From Caldovatus aquaticus (GTDB lineage Bacteria > Pseudomonadota > Alphaproteobacteria > Acetobacterales > Acetobacteraceae): a stretch of 64,000 nt of DNA. Of this stretch, positions 8,060 to 16,354 are shown piece after piece (the first letter of the stretch is position 1; each line of letters starts with the position of its first letter). The notes beneath the pieces are model-generated. The model saw only the letters and a program-made list of their open reading frames with translations, had not been told where the DNA came from and did not search any database. The stretch spans positions 62,001 to 126,000 of the forward strand of contig NZ_JAHZUY010000001.1 in the NCBI RefSeq assembly GCF_019458025.1, read 5' to 3'. A program made the position numbers and the translations under genes.

Positions 8060-9331
8060 ATGGACACCGCGCCTCGGCACGAGGAACGGCCGCGCGTCGC
8101 CGTGATCGGCGCCGGCGTCGTCGGCCTCTGCGTCGCCTGGCACCTCGCGCGCCGCGGCGCCCGGGTGACGGTGCTGGACGGCGCGGAACCCGGCAGCGGC
8201 GCCTCCTCCGGCAACGCCGGCGCGATCAGCGCCGGCTCGGTCGCGCCGCTCGCCATGCCGGGCGTGCTGCGGCAGGTGCCGGGGATGCTGCTCGACCCCG
8301 CCGGCGCCCTGCACGTCCCGCCGGGCTACTGGCCGCGCGCCGCGCCGTGGCTGCTGCGCTTCGTCGCCGCCGCCCGGCCGGCGCGCGTCGAGGCCATCGC
8401 CCGGGCGCTCGCCGGCCTGCTGTCCGGCGCCATGGAGCGCCACCGCGAGATCCTCGCCGCCGAGGGCGCGCTCGACCTGCTGCGCGCGGACGGCCAGCTC
8501 TACCTCTACCGCGACGAGGCGCACTACGCGAAGGACGCCGCGGCCTGGGCGCTGCGCCGCCGCCACGGCCTGCGCATCGAGGTCCTGCGCGGCCACGGCG
8601 CGATCCGCGCGCTGGAGCCCGAGGTCTCGCCAACCTACACGCTCGGCCTGTTCCTCCCCGACCAGGGCCATTCGACGAACCCGCTGCGGCAGGCGCAGGC
8701 CGTCGCGGCGGGGGTGCGGCGCATGGGCGGGGAGATCCACCGCCGCGCCGCGCGCGCCATCGCCACCGCCGGTGGGCGCGTCATCGGCGTCGAGCTCGCG
8801 GGCGGCCGCATCGAGGCCGACGCGGTGGTGCTCGCCGCCGGCGCCTTCTCGGCGCGCCTGCTGCGTCCGCTCGGCGTGCGCGTGCCGCTCGAGACGCAGC
8901 GCGGCTACCACGTGATGGTCCCCGAGCCCGGCCTGCGCCTCTCCCGCCCCGTCGTCCCGGCCGACCGCAAGGTGTTCCTCACGCCGATGGAGGGCGGGCT
9001 GCGCGTCGCCGGCACGGTGGAGTTCGGCGGCCTCGACCGCCCGCCGAGCGAGCGCCGCGCCGCGCTCCTGCTCGACGATCTGCGCCGCGTGTTCCCGCAC
9101 GCCCGCACCGAGGGCGTGCGCGGCTTCTGGATGGGCCATCGCCCCTGCCTGCCGGACAGCCTGCCGGTGCTCGGCCCGGTGCGGCGCTGGCCCGGCCTCT
9201 GGTGCGCCTTCGGCCACGGCCATCTCGGCCTCACCGGCTCGGCCCCGACCGGCGCCGCGCTCGCCGCGGCGCTCCTGGGCGAGCGGCCGAACCTCGACCT
9301 CGCGCCCTTCGCGCCGGAGCGGTTCGGCTGA
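8060..9331 (+). CDS. FAD-dependent D-amino acid dehydrogenase / DAO-family oxidoreductase
   Basis: The 423-residue flavoprotein opens with RVAVIGAGVVGLCVAWHLARRG, the dinucleotide-binding Rossmann motif near residues 12-33. GSGASSGNAGAISAG follows, typical of DadA-like enzymes, and the C-terminal FAD segment is GLWCAFGHGHLGLTGSAPTG. Length is close to that of DadA (about 415-430). It would oxidise a D-amino acid or another amine to the 2-oxo acid at the membrane or in the cytosol. The start at 8060 sits directly before the flavin fold. An upstream in-frame ATG at 7811 would overlap the dioxygenase gene. The 135 bp divergent gap contains a run of CCG triplets. Confidence 0.88.
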   Translation: MDTAPRHEERPRVAVIGAGVVGLCVAWHLARRGARVTVLDGAEPGSGASSGNAGAISAGSVAPLAMPGVLRQVPGMLLDPAGALHVPPGYWPRAAPWLLRFVAAARPARVEAIARALAGLLSGAMERHREILAAEGALDLLRADGQLYLYRDEAHYAKDAAAWALRRRHGLRIEVLRGHGAIRALEPEVSPTYTLGLFLPDQGHSTNPLRQAQAVAAGVRRMGGEIHRRAARAIATAGGRVIGVELAGGRIEADAVVLAAGAFSARLLRPLGVRVPLETQRGYHVMVPEPGLRLSRPVVPADRKVFLTPMEGGLRVAGTVEFGGLDRPPSERRAALLLDDLRRVFPHARTEGVRGFWMGHRPCLPDSLPVLGPVRRWPGLWCAFGHGHLGLTGSAPTGAALAAALLGERPNLDLAPFAPERFG

Positions 9332-9358
9332 CGGCGGCGCCGGTCGGCCCGCGCCTTC

Positions 9359-9377
9359 CGGCCGGGCCCGCCGGCCG
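9359..9377 (+). terminator. hairpin downstream of the amino acid oxidase gene
   Basis: A perfect 7 bp inverted repeat (CGGCCGG / CCGGCCG, 5-base loop) starts 28 bases after the stop codon. No T-run follows, so termination activity is uncertain. Confidence 0.3.
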
Positions 9378-9482
9378 TCCGCCCCGCGCCGCCTTCGCGC
9401 TTCCGGACCGCGGCCGGCCGGCGTAGCGTCACCGCTGCGGATGCGGCCGCCCGCACGCGGCAGCCCGCGGGAGGGAACGAGG

Positions 9483-9983
9483 ATGACGCCACGCCGGGCC
9501 TTCGCATCGGCCACCGCGCTCGCGCTCGCGCTCGCCGCGGCGCCCGCGCTTGCCCAGCCCGCCGGGCCGCCGCAATACGGCGCCCCGATCGGCCTGGAGG
9601 CGGCGCGGCGCGCCATGGCCGCGGCGGAGGCCGAGGCCATGCGCAACAACTGGCCGGTGGCGATCGCCATCGTGGACAGCGGCGGCCATCTCGTCATGCT
9701 GCACCGCCTCGACAGCACGCAGATCGGCTCGATCCGCATCGCCGAGGGCAAGGCGCGCACGGCGCTGGAGTTCCGCCGCCCGACCAAGGCGCTCGAGGAC
9801 GTCGTCGCCGGCGGCGGCGCCGGGCTGCGCCTGCTCGCCGTCGAGGGATTGACCCCGCTCGAGGGCGGCGTGCCGATCGAGATCGGCGGACGGATCGTCG
9901 GCGCGATCGGCGTCTCGGGCGTGCTGTCCGCGCAGGACGCGCAGGTGGCGCGCGCCGGCGCCGCCGCGGCCGCCGGGCCATGA
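9483..9983 (+). CDS. exported GlcG/HbpS-family heme-binding-like protein
   Basis: The 166-residue protein has a Sec signal peptide (basic MTPRRAFAS, hydrophobic core, ALA cleavage near residue 21) followed by a GlcG/HbpS domain. The domain shows LEAARRAMAAAEAEA, NNWPVAIAIVDSGGHLVMLHRLD and the C-terminal GGVPIEIGGRIVGAIGVSG. Relatives bind heme or act as small accessory proteins beside oxidases and glycolate genes. The start at 9483 follows a GGGAGGGAACGAGG ribosome site and gives a proper signal peptide. An ATG at 9441 adds an unlikely leader. The stop overlaps the start of the following SDR gene (ATGA), so the two are translationally coupled. Confidence 0.87.
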   Translation: MTPRRAFASATALALALAAAPALAQPAGPPQYGAPIGLEAARRAMAAAEAEAMRNNWPVAIAIVDSGGHLVMLHRLDSTQIGSIRIAEGKARTALEFRRPTKALEDVVAGGGAGLRLLAVEGLTPLEGGVPIEIGGRIVGAIGVSGVLSAQDAQVARAGAAAAAGP

Positions 9984-10792
9984 CGCCCGTCTCCCCCGGC
10001 CCCGACGCGACCGAGGGCCGCGGCCGCGTCGCGGTGGTGATCGGCGGCGCCAACGGGATCGGCGCCGCGACCGCGCGGCTGATGGCGGCGCGCGGCTGGC
10101 GCGTCGCCCTCGCCGATTGCGACGCCGCCGCGGGCGGGGCGCTCGCCGCCGCGCTCGCCGCTCCCTTCTTCGCGCTCGACGTCACCGACCGCGCCGCCGT
10201 CGCGGCGCTGCCGGCCCGGGTCGAGGCCGCGCTCGGCCCGGCCGCGGCGCTGGTCGTCTCCGCCGGCGCCTTCCAGCGCAACCTCCGCGTCGAGGAGGAG
10301 GATCCGGCGGAGCTCGACCGCATCCTCGCCGTCAACGTCAAGGGCACGTGGTGCGCCAACCGCGCCTTCGGGCCCGGCATGGCGCGCCGCCGCGCCGGCA
10401 GCATCGTCAACCTCGCCTCGACCGCCGCCTCGCTCGCCACGCCGCTCTCGATCTACGGCCCGTCGAAATCGGCGATCGTCGGCATGACGCGCAGCTTCGC
10501 CGGCGAATGGGGGCGCGCCGGGGTGCGCGTCAACGCCGTCTCGCCGGGGATCACCCTGGTCGAGCGCGTGCGCGCGCGCCTGCGGAGCGAGCCCGGCCGC
10601 TACGGCGCCGACCCGGCGCAGACCACCGCGCTCGGCCGCCTGGTCGCGCCGGAGGAGGTCGCCGAGGCCATCGCCTTCCTCTGCTCCGACCGCGCCTCCG
10701 CCATCACCGGCATCGACCTCACCGTGGACTGCGGCTGGGGGGTGAGCGCCGGATGGGCGATGTACGGCGGCGTGCGCCCGCCGCCCGCCTAG
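9980..10792 (+). CDS. short-chain dehydrogenase/reductase (SDR)
   Basis: The 270-residue classical SDR carries the cofactor motif GGANGIGAAT (about residues 15-24). The VVSAGA variant replaces NNAG, Ser is in NLASTAAS, and the catalytic YGPSK holds Tyr and Lys near residue 160. The C-terminal segment ITGIDLTVDCGWGVSAGW is typical of SDRs acting on small alcohols or 3-oxo substrates. An acidic residue after the second strand (LADCD) favours NAD(H). It overlaps the preceding HbpS-like gene by 4 bases. The stop codon lies at the edge of a dispersed repeat described separately. Confidence 0.9.
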   Translation: MTPVSPGPDATEGRGRVAVVIGGANGIGAATARLMAARGWRVALADCDAAAGGALAAALAAPFFALDVTDRAAVAALPARVEAALGPAAALVVSAGAFQRNLRVEEEDPAELDRILAVNVKGTWCANRAFGPGMARRRAGSIVNLASTAASLATPLSIYGPSKSAIVGMTRSFAGEWGRAGVRVNAVSPGITLVERVRARLRSEPGRYGADPAQTTALGRLVAPEEVAEAIAFLCSDRASAITGIDLTVDCGWGVSAGWAMYGGVRPPPA

Positions 10793-10975
10793 CGGGTCGT
10801 GGACGGCGGAAAACGGCCGGGAGCGGCAATCCGCTCGTCAGGCAACCTGCGAGAGCCGGCGCCGCACGCACCGCCCGGCGAACCCGCGCCCGCGCGGATC
10901 GCGGAGGGCGGGAGGCCGCCGGACGCGCGAACCCGCCCGCCGGAGCGAGCCGCAGCCGTCGCCGCCCGGGGCCGC
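10791..10975 (+). repeat. dispersed ~100 bp repeat, copies 1a and diverged 1b
   Basis: Copy 1a begins inside the TAG stop of the SDR gene (AGCGGGTCGTGGACGGCGG), continues with ACGGCCGGGAGCGGCAATCC, and runs to about 10880. A second, more diverged unit (GCGGATCGCGGAGGGCGGG ... GGAGCGAGCCGCAGCCGTC) occupies about 10892-10975. Both align with the units at 13008-13214 and with the reverse-strand unit at 52949-53052. Orientation follows that of the upstream gene. Confidence 0.65.
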
Positions 10976-10997
10976 CGCCCGCCGCGCCCCCGGCCGC

Positions 10998-12098
10998 TCA
11001 GGTGCGCGCCGGCGCGGGCGTGTCGAGGGACGTGAGCTTCGGCAGCACCTCCTCGGCCAGCAGGCCGAGCGAGGTCCGCCACGCCTCCGGATTCTCGGCG
11101 TAGTCGAAGCCGAACACCAGCAGCACGCCGAAGCCGCCCACCTCCTCGTGGATGCGCGCGAGCTTCTCCGCCGCCGTCGCCGGCGAGCCCACCAGCCAGT
11201 TGTGGCGCGCGCAGTACTCCACCGTCACCTCGGAGTCCGCCACCTCCGGGCTGTGCTTGAGGTATTCGAGGAAGCCGAAATTGGCGAGCAGGGGGAGGAA
11301 GTACTCGCGCATCATCCGCCCCATCATGCCGCCGACCGAGAGGCGCCAGGCCTCGGCGTCGGTCTCGGCGACGAACACCTCGCGCACCAGGCGCCAGTCG
11401 CGCCGGTCGGGCGTGCGCCCGGCGCGCCGCGCCCCGGCCTCGACCGACTCCCAGTGGCTGCCGACATAGGCCGGGTTGAGGTTGAGGCTCATCGGCAGGA
11501 AACCGCGCTCGCCGGCGAGCTTGAGCGTGTCGGAGTTCTTCGACAGCCCGGCGACGCCGATCGGCGGATGCGGCTTCTGCAGCGGCCGGATGTGCGGCTT
11601 GAGGAAGCCGAACATCGTCTCCGGCGCGCTCACCTTCCAGAACTTCCCGTCGTGCGTGAAGGGCGCCTCCTCGGTCCAGAGGCGGAGGATGATGTCGAGC
11701 GCCTCGCGCGTCATCTCGCGGTTCACGCCCGACATGCCGTCCACGTGGAACATCGCCCAGTCGCTGGGGAGGCCGGAGGCGGCGACGCCGAAATTCAGCC
11801 GCCCCTCCGAGAGGTGGTCGAGCATCGCCACCCGGTTCGCGAGCTCCGCCGGGTGGTGGTAGGGCAGCAGGAAGCCGCCCGGGCCGAGGCGGATGCGCTG
11901 CGTCTCCTGGAGCGCCTGCGCGACCAGGAGATCGGGCGCCGGGTGCGGCTCCCAGGGCGCGGTGTGGTGCTCGCCGATCCAGGCCTCGGCGTAGCCGAGA
12001 TCGTCGAGCCAGCGCAGCACCTGGAGGTCCCAGTCGTGGCCCGCCTTCAGGCCGCGCTCGGGCGGGTGCGAGGGCATCGCGAAATAGCCGAGCTGCAT
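10998..12098 (-). CDS. LLM-class flavin-dependent monooxygenase (luciferase-like)
   Basis: The 366-residue protein is a bacterial luciferase-like TIM-barrel flavoenzyme. It starts MQLGYFAMPSHPP and has YAEAWIGEHHTAPWEP near residue 36, where the conserved EHH sits in the active site. IRLGPGGFLLPYHHPAELAN is near 69 and LSEGRLNFGVAASG near 94. Members use reduced FMN and O2 to oxidise substrates such as alkanes, sulfonates or EDTA-like chelators. The start at 12098 follows GAGGGAGCGACC. The gene is divergent from the SDR at 12256 and convergent with the repeat-bearing 3' end of the SDR at 9980. The flavin reductase partner is not nearby. Confidence 0.9.
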   Translation of the reverse strand: MQLGYFAMPSHPPERGLKAGHDWDLQVLRWLDDLGYAEAWIGEHHTAPWEPHPAPDLLVAQALQETQRIRLGPGGFLLPYHHPAELANRVAMLDHLSEGRLNFGVAASGLPSDWAMFHVDGMSGVNREMTREALDIILRLWTEEAPFTHDGKFWKVSAPETMFGFLKPHIRPLQKPHPPIGVAGLSKNSDTLKLAGERGFLPMSLNLNPAYVGSHWESVEAGARRAGRTPDRRDWRLVREVFVAETDAEAWRLSVGGMMGRMMREYFLPLLANFGFLEYLKHSPEVADSEVTVEYCARHNWLVGSPATAAEKLARIHEEVGGFGVLLVFGFDYAENPEAWRTSLGLLAEEVLPKLTSLDTPAPART

Positions 12099-12193
12099 GG
12101 TCGCTCCCTCCGGTGTGCCGGTCCCCCGGCGGCATTCTCGCGCCCGGCCGCAGCGCGGCGCAACCGCAACGTGGCGCCGCTCCCGCGGCCGGG

Positions 12194-12221
12194 TTCCGCG
12201 CCGCTCCGCCCGTGCTAGGCT
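12194..12221 (+). promoter_or_regulatory. candidate sigma-70-type promoter for the SDR gene at 12256
   Basis: TTCCGC and TAGGCT are separated by 16 bases, 35 bases before the SDR start. The -35 match is weak. It is offered because TAGG-type -10 boxes recur ahead of other genes here. Confidence 0.25.
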
Positions 12222-12255
12222 GCCCGGCATCGGCGATGCGAGGCGGGAGGAAGCG

Positions 12256-13008
12256 ATGGCGGCAAGGCGCGTGCTGTTCGTCACCGGCGGGGGGCGCGGC
12301 ATCGGCGCGGCGGTGGCGCGCCTCGCCGCCGCGCGCGGCTACGACCTCTGCCTCACCTATCGCAGCGAGGCGGCGCGCGCCGAGGCGACCGCCGAGGCCT
12401 GCCGCGCCGCCGGCGCCGCCGTGCTGCTCGAGCGCGCCGACATGGCGGAGGAGGCCGAGGTCGCGCGCGTCTTCGCCGCGCTCGACGCCCGCTTCGGCCG
12501 GCTCGACGCGCTGGTGAACAACGCCGGCACGGCGGGCACGGTCGGCACGCTGCTCGACACGCCGCTCGCGACCTGGGAGGCGGTGTTCCGCCTCAACGTC
12601 CTCGGCCTCGTCGCCTGCACGCGCGAGGCGGTGCGGCGGATGTCCACGCGGCGCGGCGGGCGCGGCGGCGCGATCGTCAACGTCTCCTCCCGCGCCGCGG
12701 CCCTCGGCGGCGCCGGCGAGTGGATCCACTACGCGGCGAGCAAGGGCGCGACCGATACCATCACCATCGGCCTCGCGCGCGAGGTCGCCGCCGAGGGGAT
12801 CCGCGTCAACGCCGTCAGCCCCGGCCTGATCGAGACCGAGCTGCACGCCCGCGCCGGCCTGCCCGACCGCGTCGCGCGCCTTGCCCCCGGCGTGCCGCTC
12901 GGCCGTCCCGGCACGCCGGAGGAGGTGGCGGAGGCGGTGCTCTGGCTGCTCTCCGACGCCGCGCGCTACATCACCGGCGCGATCCTGCCGGTCAGCGGCG
13001 GGCGCTAG
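12256..13008 (+). CDS. short-chain dehydrogenase/reductase, FabG-like
   Basis: The 250-residue classical SDR has TGGGRGIGAAV at about residues 10-20, LVNNAGTAG near 88, and the catalytic Ser in NVSSRAA. YAASKG holds the catalytic Tyr and Lys. An Arg-rich second strand (TYRSEAARA) favours NADP(H). The C-terminal YITGAILPVSGGR is typical of FabG-like enzymes. It probably reduces a 3-oxo or sugar-like substrate. The start was placed at 12256 with GGGAGGAAGCG in front. An ATG at 12097 would overlap the divergent monooxygenase start and add an arginine-rich non-coding leader. A dispersed repeat begins at its stop codon. Confidence 0.9.
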   Translation: MAARRVLFVTGGGRGIGAAVARLAAARGYDLCLTYRSEAARAEATAEACRAAGAAVLLERADMAEEAEVARVFAALDARFGRLDALVNNAGTAGTVGTLLDTPLATWEAVFRLNVLGLVACTREAVRRMSTRRGGRGGAIVNVSSRAAALGGAGEWIHYAASKGATDTITIGLAREVAAEGIRVNAVSPGLIETELHARAGLPDRVARLAPGVPLGRPGTPEEVAEAVLWLLSDAARYITGAILPVSGGR

Positions 13009-13214
13009 AGCGGATCGCGGACGGCGGGAAACAGCCGGGAGCGCGGATCCGCCCGGCAGACGACGCGCCGGAGCCGTTGCCGCGCGCAGAGCCGGGCGGA
13101 AACGCCTCGGGGGGCCGATGGCGGGCGGCCGGCACCGGCCGGGGAGCGGGAATCACCTGCGGGCGATGGCCGGAGCCGCCGCGGCGCGCGCGGCCGGGCG
13201 GAAGCGGCTCGGGC
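13006..13214 (+). repeat. dispersed ~100 bp repeat, copies 2a and diverged 2b
   Basis: Copy 2a (13008-13110) starts at the SDR stop with GAGCGGATCGCGGACGGCGG. It contains AGCCGGGAGCGCGGATCC and CGCCGGAGCCGTTGCCGCG, then GCCGGGCGGAAACGCCTCGG. Copy 2b (about 13116-13214) has the same order of blocks in degraded form, ending GGAGCCGC ... GCGGCTC. The end of each unit can fold into a stem. Both lie between the convergent SDR and aminotransferase genes. Confidence 0.65.
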
Positions 13215-13228
13215 GCGGGCGCCGGCCC

Positions 13229-14563
13229 TCAGGCGTCCGGCAGCAGCGGCCGCCGCGCGGCGACGAACTCCTCCACCGCCGCCACGTAGCGGTCGCAATC
13301 GGCCTCCGTCACCGGCAGGCTGAGCGCCGTCATGCCGCGCCGCGCGAGATAGATGCCCGCCTCCAGCATGTCGAGGAAGAACAGCTCGCGCAGCCCGGCC
13401 TCCGCCGGCGTCTCGGCATAGGGCCGCGTCACCGGCCCGCGGCGGAAGTGCACCGCCATCATGCTGCCGGCCCCGGTGAAGTGCATCGCGGTGCCGGCGC
13501 GCGCGCAGGCGGCGTTCAGGCGCTCGCGCAGCGCCTCGCCGCGCGCGAACAGCGCCTCCGCCTCCGCCGCGCCGAAGATCTCGCCCATCGCCACGCAGCC
13601 CGCGGCCATGGAGAGGACGTTGTTGTTGAAGGTGCCGGCATGGGGCAGCGCGCCCGGCCGGTGGCCGTCGAACACCGCCATCACCTCCGCCCGCCCGCCG
13701 AAGGCGCCGAAGCTCATCCCGCCGGCGATGTACTTGCCGAGCGTCGTCAGGTCCGGGATCACGCCGGTGCGCTGCTGCAGCCCGCCCGGCCCGTGGCGGC
13801 TGGTCATCACCTCGTCGAAGACGAGCAGCGCCCCGGTCTCGCGCGTCGCCGCGCGCAGTGCCGGCAGGAACTCCGGCCGCGCCGGGATGCAGCCGCCGGA
13901 GCCGAGCATCGGCTCCACCAGCACCGCGGCCAGCTCCTCGCCTGCCTGGCGGATCGCCGCCGCCGCGCCCTCCGCGTCGTTGTAGTCGGCGAAGAGCAGC
14001 GGCACCGGCAGCGACACCGCGCTCGACCCGCCCACGGGGAAGGTCAGCACCCCGCCGTGGTAGCCGCCGCGCATCACCATCACCGTCTGCCGCCCGGTGA
14101 AGGCCCGCGCCGCGGCGAGCGCCATGATGTTCGCCTCGGTCCCCGAATTGGTGAAGCGCACCAGCTCGACGGAGGGGAAGCGCCCGACGATCAGCGCCGC
14201 GAGCCGCCCCTCGTTCTCCCCCACCGCGGCGAGGTTGATCCCCCGCTCCAGCGCCTCCCGCACCGCCGCCAGGATGCGCGGGTCGGAATGGCCGAACAGC
14301 CCGGCCGTGTACTCGCCGCAGAGGTCGAGGTACTCGTGCCCGTCCACGTCCCACAGGCGGCAGCCCTCGCCGCGCGCCATGGCGGTGGGAAAGGGCGTGT
14401 AGAACAGCACGGTGCGGGTGTTGCCCCCGGGCATCACCGCGCGCGCCCGGGCGTGGATCGCCGCGCTCCTCGGCCGCGCCGCCGCGTAGCGCGCCCGCGC
14501 CTCCGCCAGGGCGGCGTCGAGATCGCTGTTGCGTGCGGGGGCCGGGACGTCGGGCGGGCTCAT
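13229..14563 (-). CDS. class III PLP-dependent aminotransferase (glutamate-1-semialdehyde aminomutase-like)
   Basis: The 444-residue protein is a fold-type I class III aminotransferase. RAVMPGGNTRTVLFY near residue 42 and DVDGHEYLDLCGEY near 72 are GSA-aminomutase-type blocks. NSGTEANIMALAAARAFTG near 139 contacts PLP phosphate, VFDEVMTSR holds the cofactor Asp, and TLGKYIAGG carries the Schiff-base lysine. True HemL is usually elsewhere with shorter spacing blocks. Because the neighbours are catabolic, this is more likely a general omega- or beta-amino-acid aminotransferase. It is convergent with the SDR at 12256 across the repeat region. Confidence 0.88.
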   Translation of the reverse strand: MSPPDVPAPARNSDLDAALAEARARYAAARPRSAAIHARARAVMPGGNTRTVLFYTPFPTAMARGEGCRLWDVDGHEYLDLCGEYTAGLFGHSDPRILAAVREALERGINLAAVGENEGRLAALIVGRFPSVELVRFTNSGTEANIMALAAARAFTGRQTVMVMRGGYHGGVLTFPVGGSSAVSLPVPLLFADYNDAEGAAAAIRQAGEELAAVLVEPMLGSGGCIPARPEFLPALRAATRETGALLVFDEVMTSRHGPGGLQQRTGVIPDLTTLGKYIAGGMSFGAFGGRAEVMAVFDGHRPGALPHAGTFNNNVLSMAAGCVAMGEIFGAAEAEALFARGEALRERLNAACARAGTAMHFTGAGSMMAVHFRRGPVTRPYAETPAEAGLRELFFLDMLEAGIYLARRGMTALSLPVTEADCDRYVAAVEEFVAARRPLLPDA

Positions 14564-14714
14564 GCGGACCGGTCTCCTCGGGGCGGGCTGCGTCGGTCGA
14601 GCGTCCCCCCGTCCCCCTGCCGCGTCAACGCCCGCCCGCGCGGCACCGCCCCGGGCGATGCGCGGAGTCCGTGCAACGGCGCAAGAATTTCCCGCTGCCT
14701 CCTTGCGTAACGAT

Positions 14715-14743
14715 TTGCGCCCGGCGCCGGACGCGACTATTGC
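14715..14743 (+). promoter_or_regulatory. candidate promoter for the L,D-transpeptidase gene, possibly leaderless
   Basis: TTGCGC and TATTGC are spaced by 17 bases within an unusually AT-rich patch. The -10 box ends only 7 bases before the GTG at 14751. Transcription from it would begin at or beside the start codon. No Shine-Dalgarno sequence is visible, which is consistent with a leaderless message. Confidence 0.35.
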
Positions 14744-14750
14744 TTTTCCC

Positions 14751-16352
14751 GTGAAGCTTCGGAGCCTCCTGCCGCTTCTTGCCGTCGCGCTGGCCGGATC
14801 GGTCGCCGCGCCGCCGCCGACGCTCGCCGGTTCCGCCCCGCCGGCCTCGCAGATCGTTCCGACCGCCGAGCCGCACGCCGGCCGGGAGGCCCTGCTGCGC
14901 CTGCGGGACCGGCTGCAGAGGCTGGAGGAGGACGGCCTCGACCCGGCCCACTACGACATCCCGCCCGCGGCCCTCGCCGCTTCCGACCCGGAGGGCTTCC
15001 ACGCCGCCCTTCTCCGCGCCGCCGCCGCGGCGCTCGAGGATCTGCTGCACGGGCGGGTGCGCGATCCGCTCCCCGGCCGCGCCGACCTGCAGCGGGACCC
15101 GGCCGCCCATCCCCTCGCCCCCTGGCTCGCCGAGCTGGCCACCGCCGCCGAGCCCGCCGCGGTGATCGAGCGGGCCGCGACCCTGCACCCCGACGCTCCG
15201 GCGCTGAGGCGCGCGCTCGCCCGGCTGCGCGCCCGCGCCGCCGCCGGCGGCTATCCCGTGATCCCGCCGCTCGCCGGCCCCGGCGACACGATCGAGCCGG
15301 GCAGCGCCGATCCGCGCCGCATTCCCCTCCTGCGCGCCCGGCTCGGCCTCGAGGAGCCGGCCCTGGTTGCCGGCGCCCGCGCCGCCGACCCGCACTACGA
15401 CGGCGCCCTGGTCGCGGCGGTGAAGCGCTTCCAGGCCGCCGAGGGGCTCGAGCCCGACGGGCGCATCGGCCGCCTCACCCTGGAGGCGCTCAACCGGCCG
15501 ATCGAGGCGCGCATCCGCCAGCTCCGCGTTGCCCTCGACATGCGTCGCGGCCTGGCCCCGCCCCCGGCCGGACGCCGCATCGAGGTCAACGTCCCCGACT
15601 ACCGCCTGCGCCTGATCGGGGAGGACGGCCGCGTCGCGCTCGAGATGGCGGTCGTCGTCGGCCGCCGCACGCGCCCCACGCCGATGCTGCGCGCCCAGCT
15701 CACCGCGGTGATGTTCAACCCGCCCTGGGGCGTGCCGCAGCGCAACGCGCGCGAGGACCTGCTCCCCCGCCTGCGCCGCGACCCGCGGGCGGTGATGGAG
15801 AAGGGCTTCCGCATCTTCGCCTACCGCGACGGCGAGCGGGTCGAGATCGACCCCACCACGGTCAACTGGCACGCCGTCAGCGCCGAGCGCTTCCCCTACG
15901 TGATCCGCCAGGACGCGGGCGACGCCAACGCCCTCGGCCGGATCAAGTTCATCATGCCGAACAGCGAGGACATCTTCCTGCACGACACGCCGGAGCGGCA
16001 CCTGTTCCGGCGCGCCGACCGCGCCTTCTCCTCCGGCTGCATCCGGCTCGAGCGTCCCATGGAGTTGCTCGAGGCCGCGCTCTCGGGTACCCCGGGCTGG
16101 GACCGCGCCCGGGCCGAGCGCGCGATCGCCGCGCGCAGCACGAGCGTCGTGCAGCTCGCGCGCGGCATCCCGGTGCTCCTGCATTACACCACCGTGACCG
16201 TAGAGGAGGGGGACGGAGTGCGTGTGAGACCCGACATCTACGGCCTCGACGAGGCCTATGCCCGCGCCCTGGACGCGCCCCACCCGAGCCGGCGGCAGGT
16301 GGCTGCCGCCGGCTCCGGCGGACCGACGGCGATCCCGGCGTCGGGGCGCTAG
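14751..16352 (+). CDS. L,D-transpeptidase, YcbB/LdtD-like
   Basis: The 533-residue exported enzyme forms 3-3 cross-links in peptidoglycan or attaches proteins to it. An N-terminal hydrophobic signal (KLRSLLPLLAVALAGSVAA) is followed by a helical scaffold region with ALLRLRDRLQRLEEDGLDP. A peptidoglycan-binding-type repeat follows near residues 210-245 (AVKRFQAAEGLEPDGRIG). The YkuD catalytic domain contains VVVGRRTRPTPM, FIMPNSEDIFLHDTPERHLF and SSGCIRLERP with nucleophile Cys430. Size and order match LdtD/YcbB. The GTG start was chosen because the signal peptide begins there. An ATG at 14658 would add a 31-residue polar leader. The DUF882 gene follows 2 bases downstream. Confidence 0.9.
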   Translation: MKLRSLLPLLAVALAGSVAAPPPTLAGSAPPASQIVPTAEPHAGREALLRLRDRLQRLEEDGLDPAHYDIPPAALAASDPEGFHAALLRAAAAALEDLLHGRVRDPLPGRADLQRDPAAHPLAPWLAELATAAEPAAVIERAATLHPDAPALRRALARLRARAAAGGYPVIPPLAGPGDTIEPGSADPRRIPLLRARLGLEEPALVAGARAADPHYDGALVAAVKRFQAAEGLEPDGRIGRLTLEALNRPIEARIRQLRVALDMRRGLAPPPAGRRIEVNVPDYRLRLIGEDGRVALEMAVVVGRRTRPTPMLRAQLTAVMFNPPWGVPQRNAREDLLPRLRRDPRAVMEKGFRIFAYRDGERVEIDPTTVNWHAVSAERFPYVIRQDAGDANALGRIKFIMPNSEDIFLHDTPERHLFRRADRAFSSGCIRLERPMELLEAALSGTPGWDRARAERAIAARSTSVVQLARGIPVLLHYTTVTVEEGDGVRVRPDIYGLDEAYARALDAPHPSRRQVAAAGSGGPTAIPASGR

Positions 16353-16354
16353 GG

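Noticed and set aside
12881-14710. 609-codon ORF opposite the class III aminotransferase
   Set aside because: It is an antisense shadow and the aminotransferase motifs on the other strand are unmistakable.
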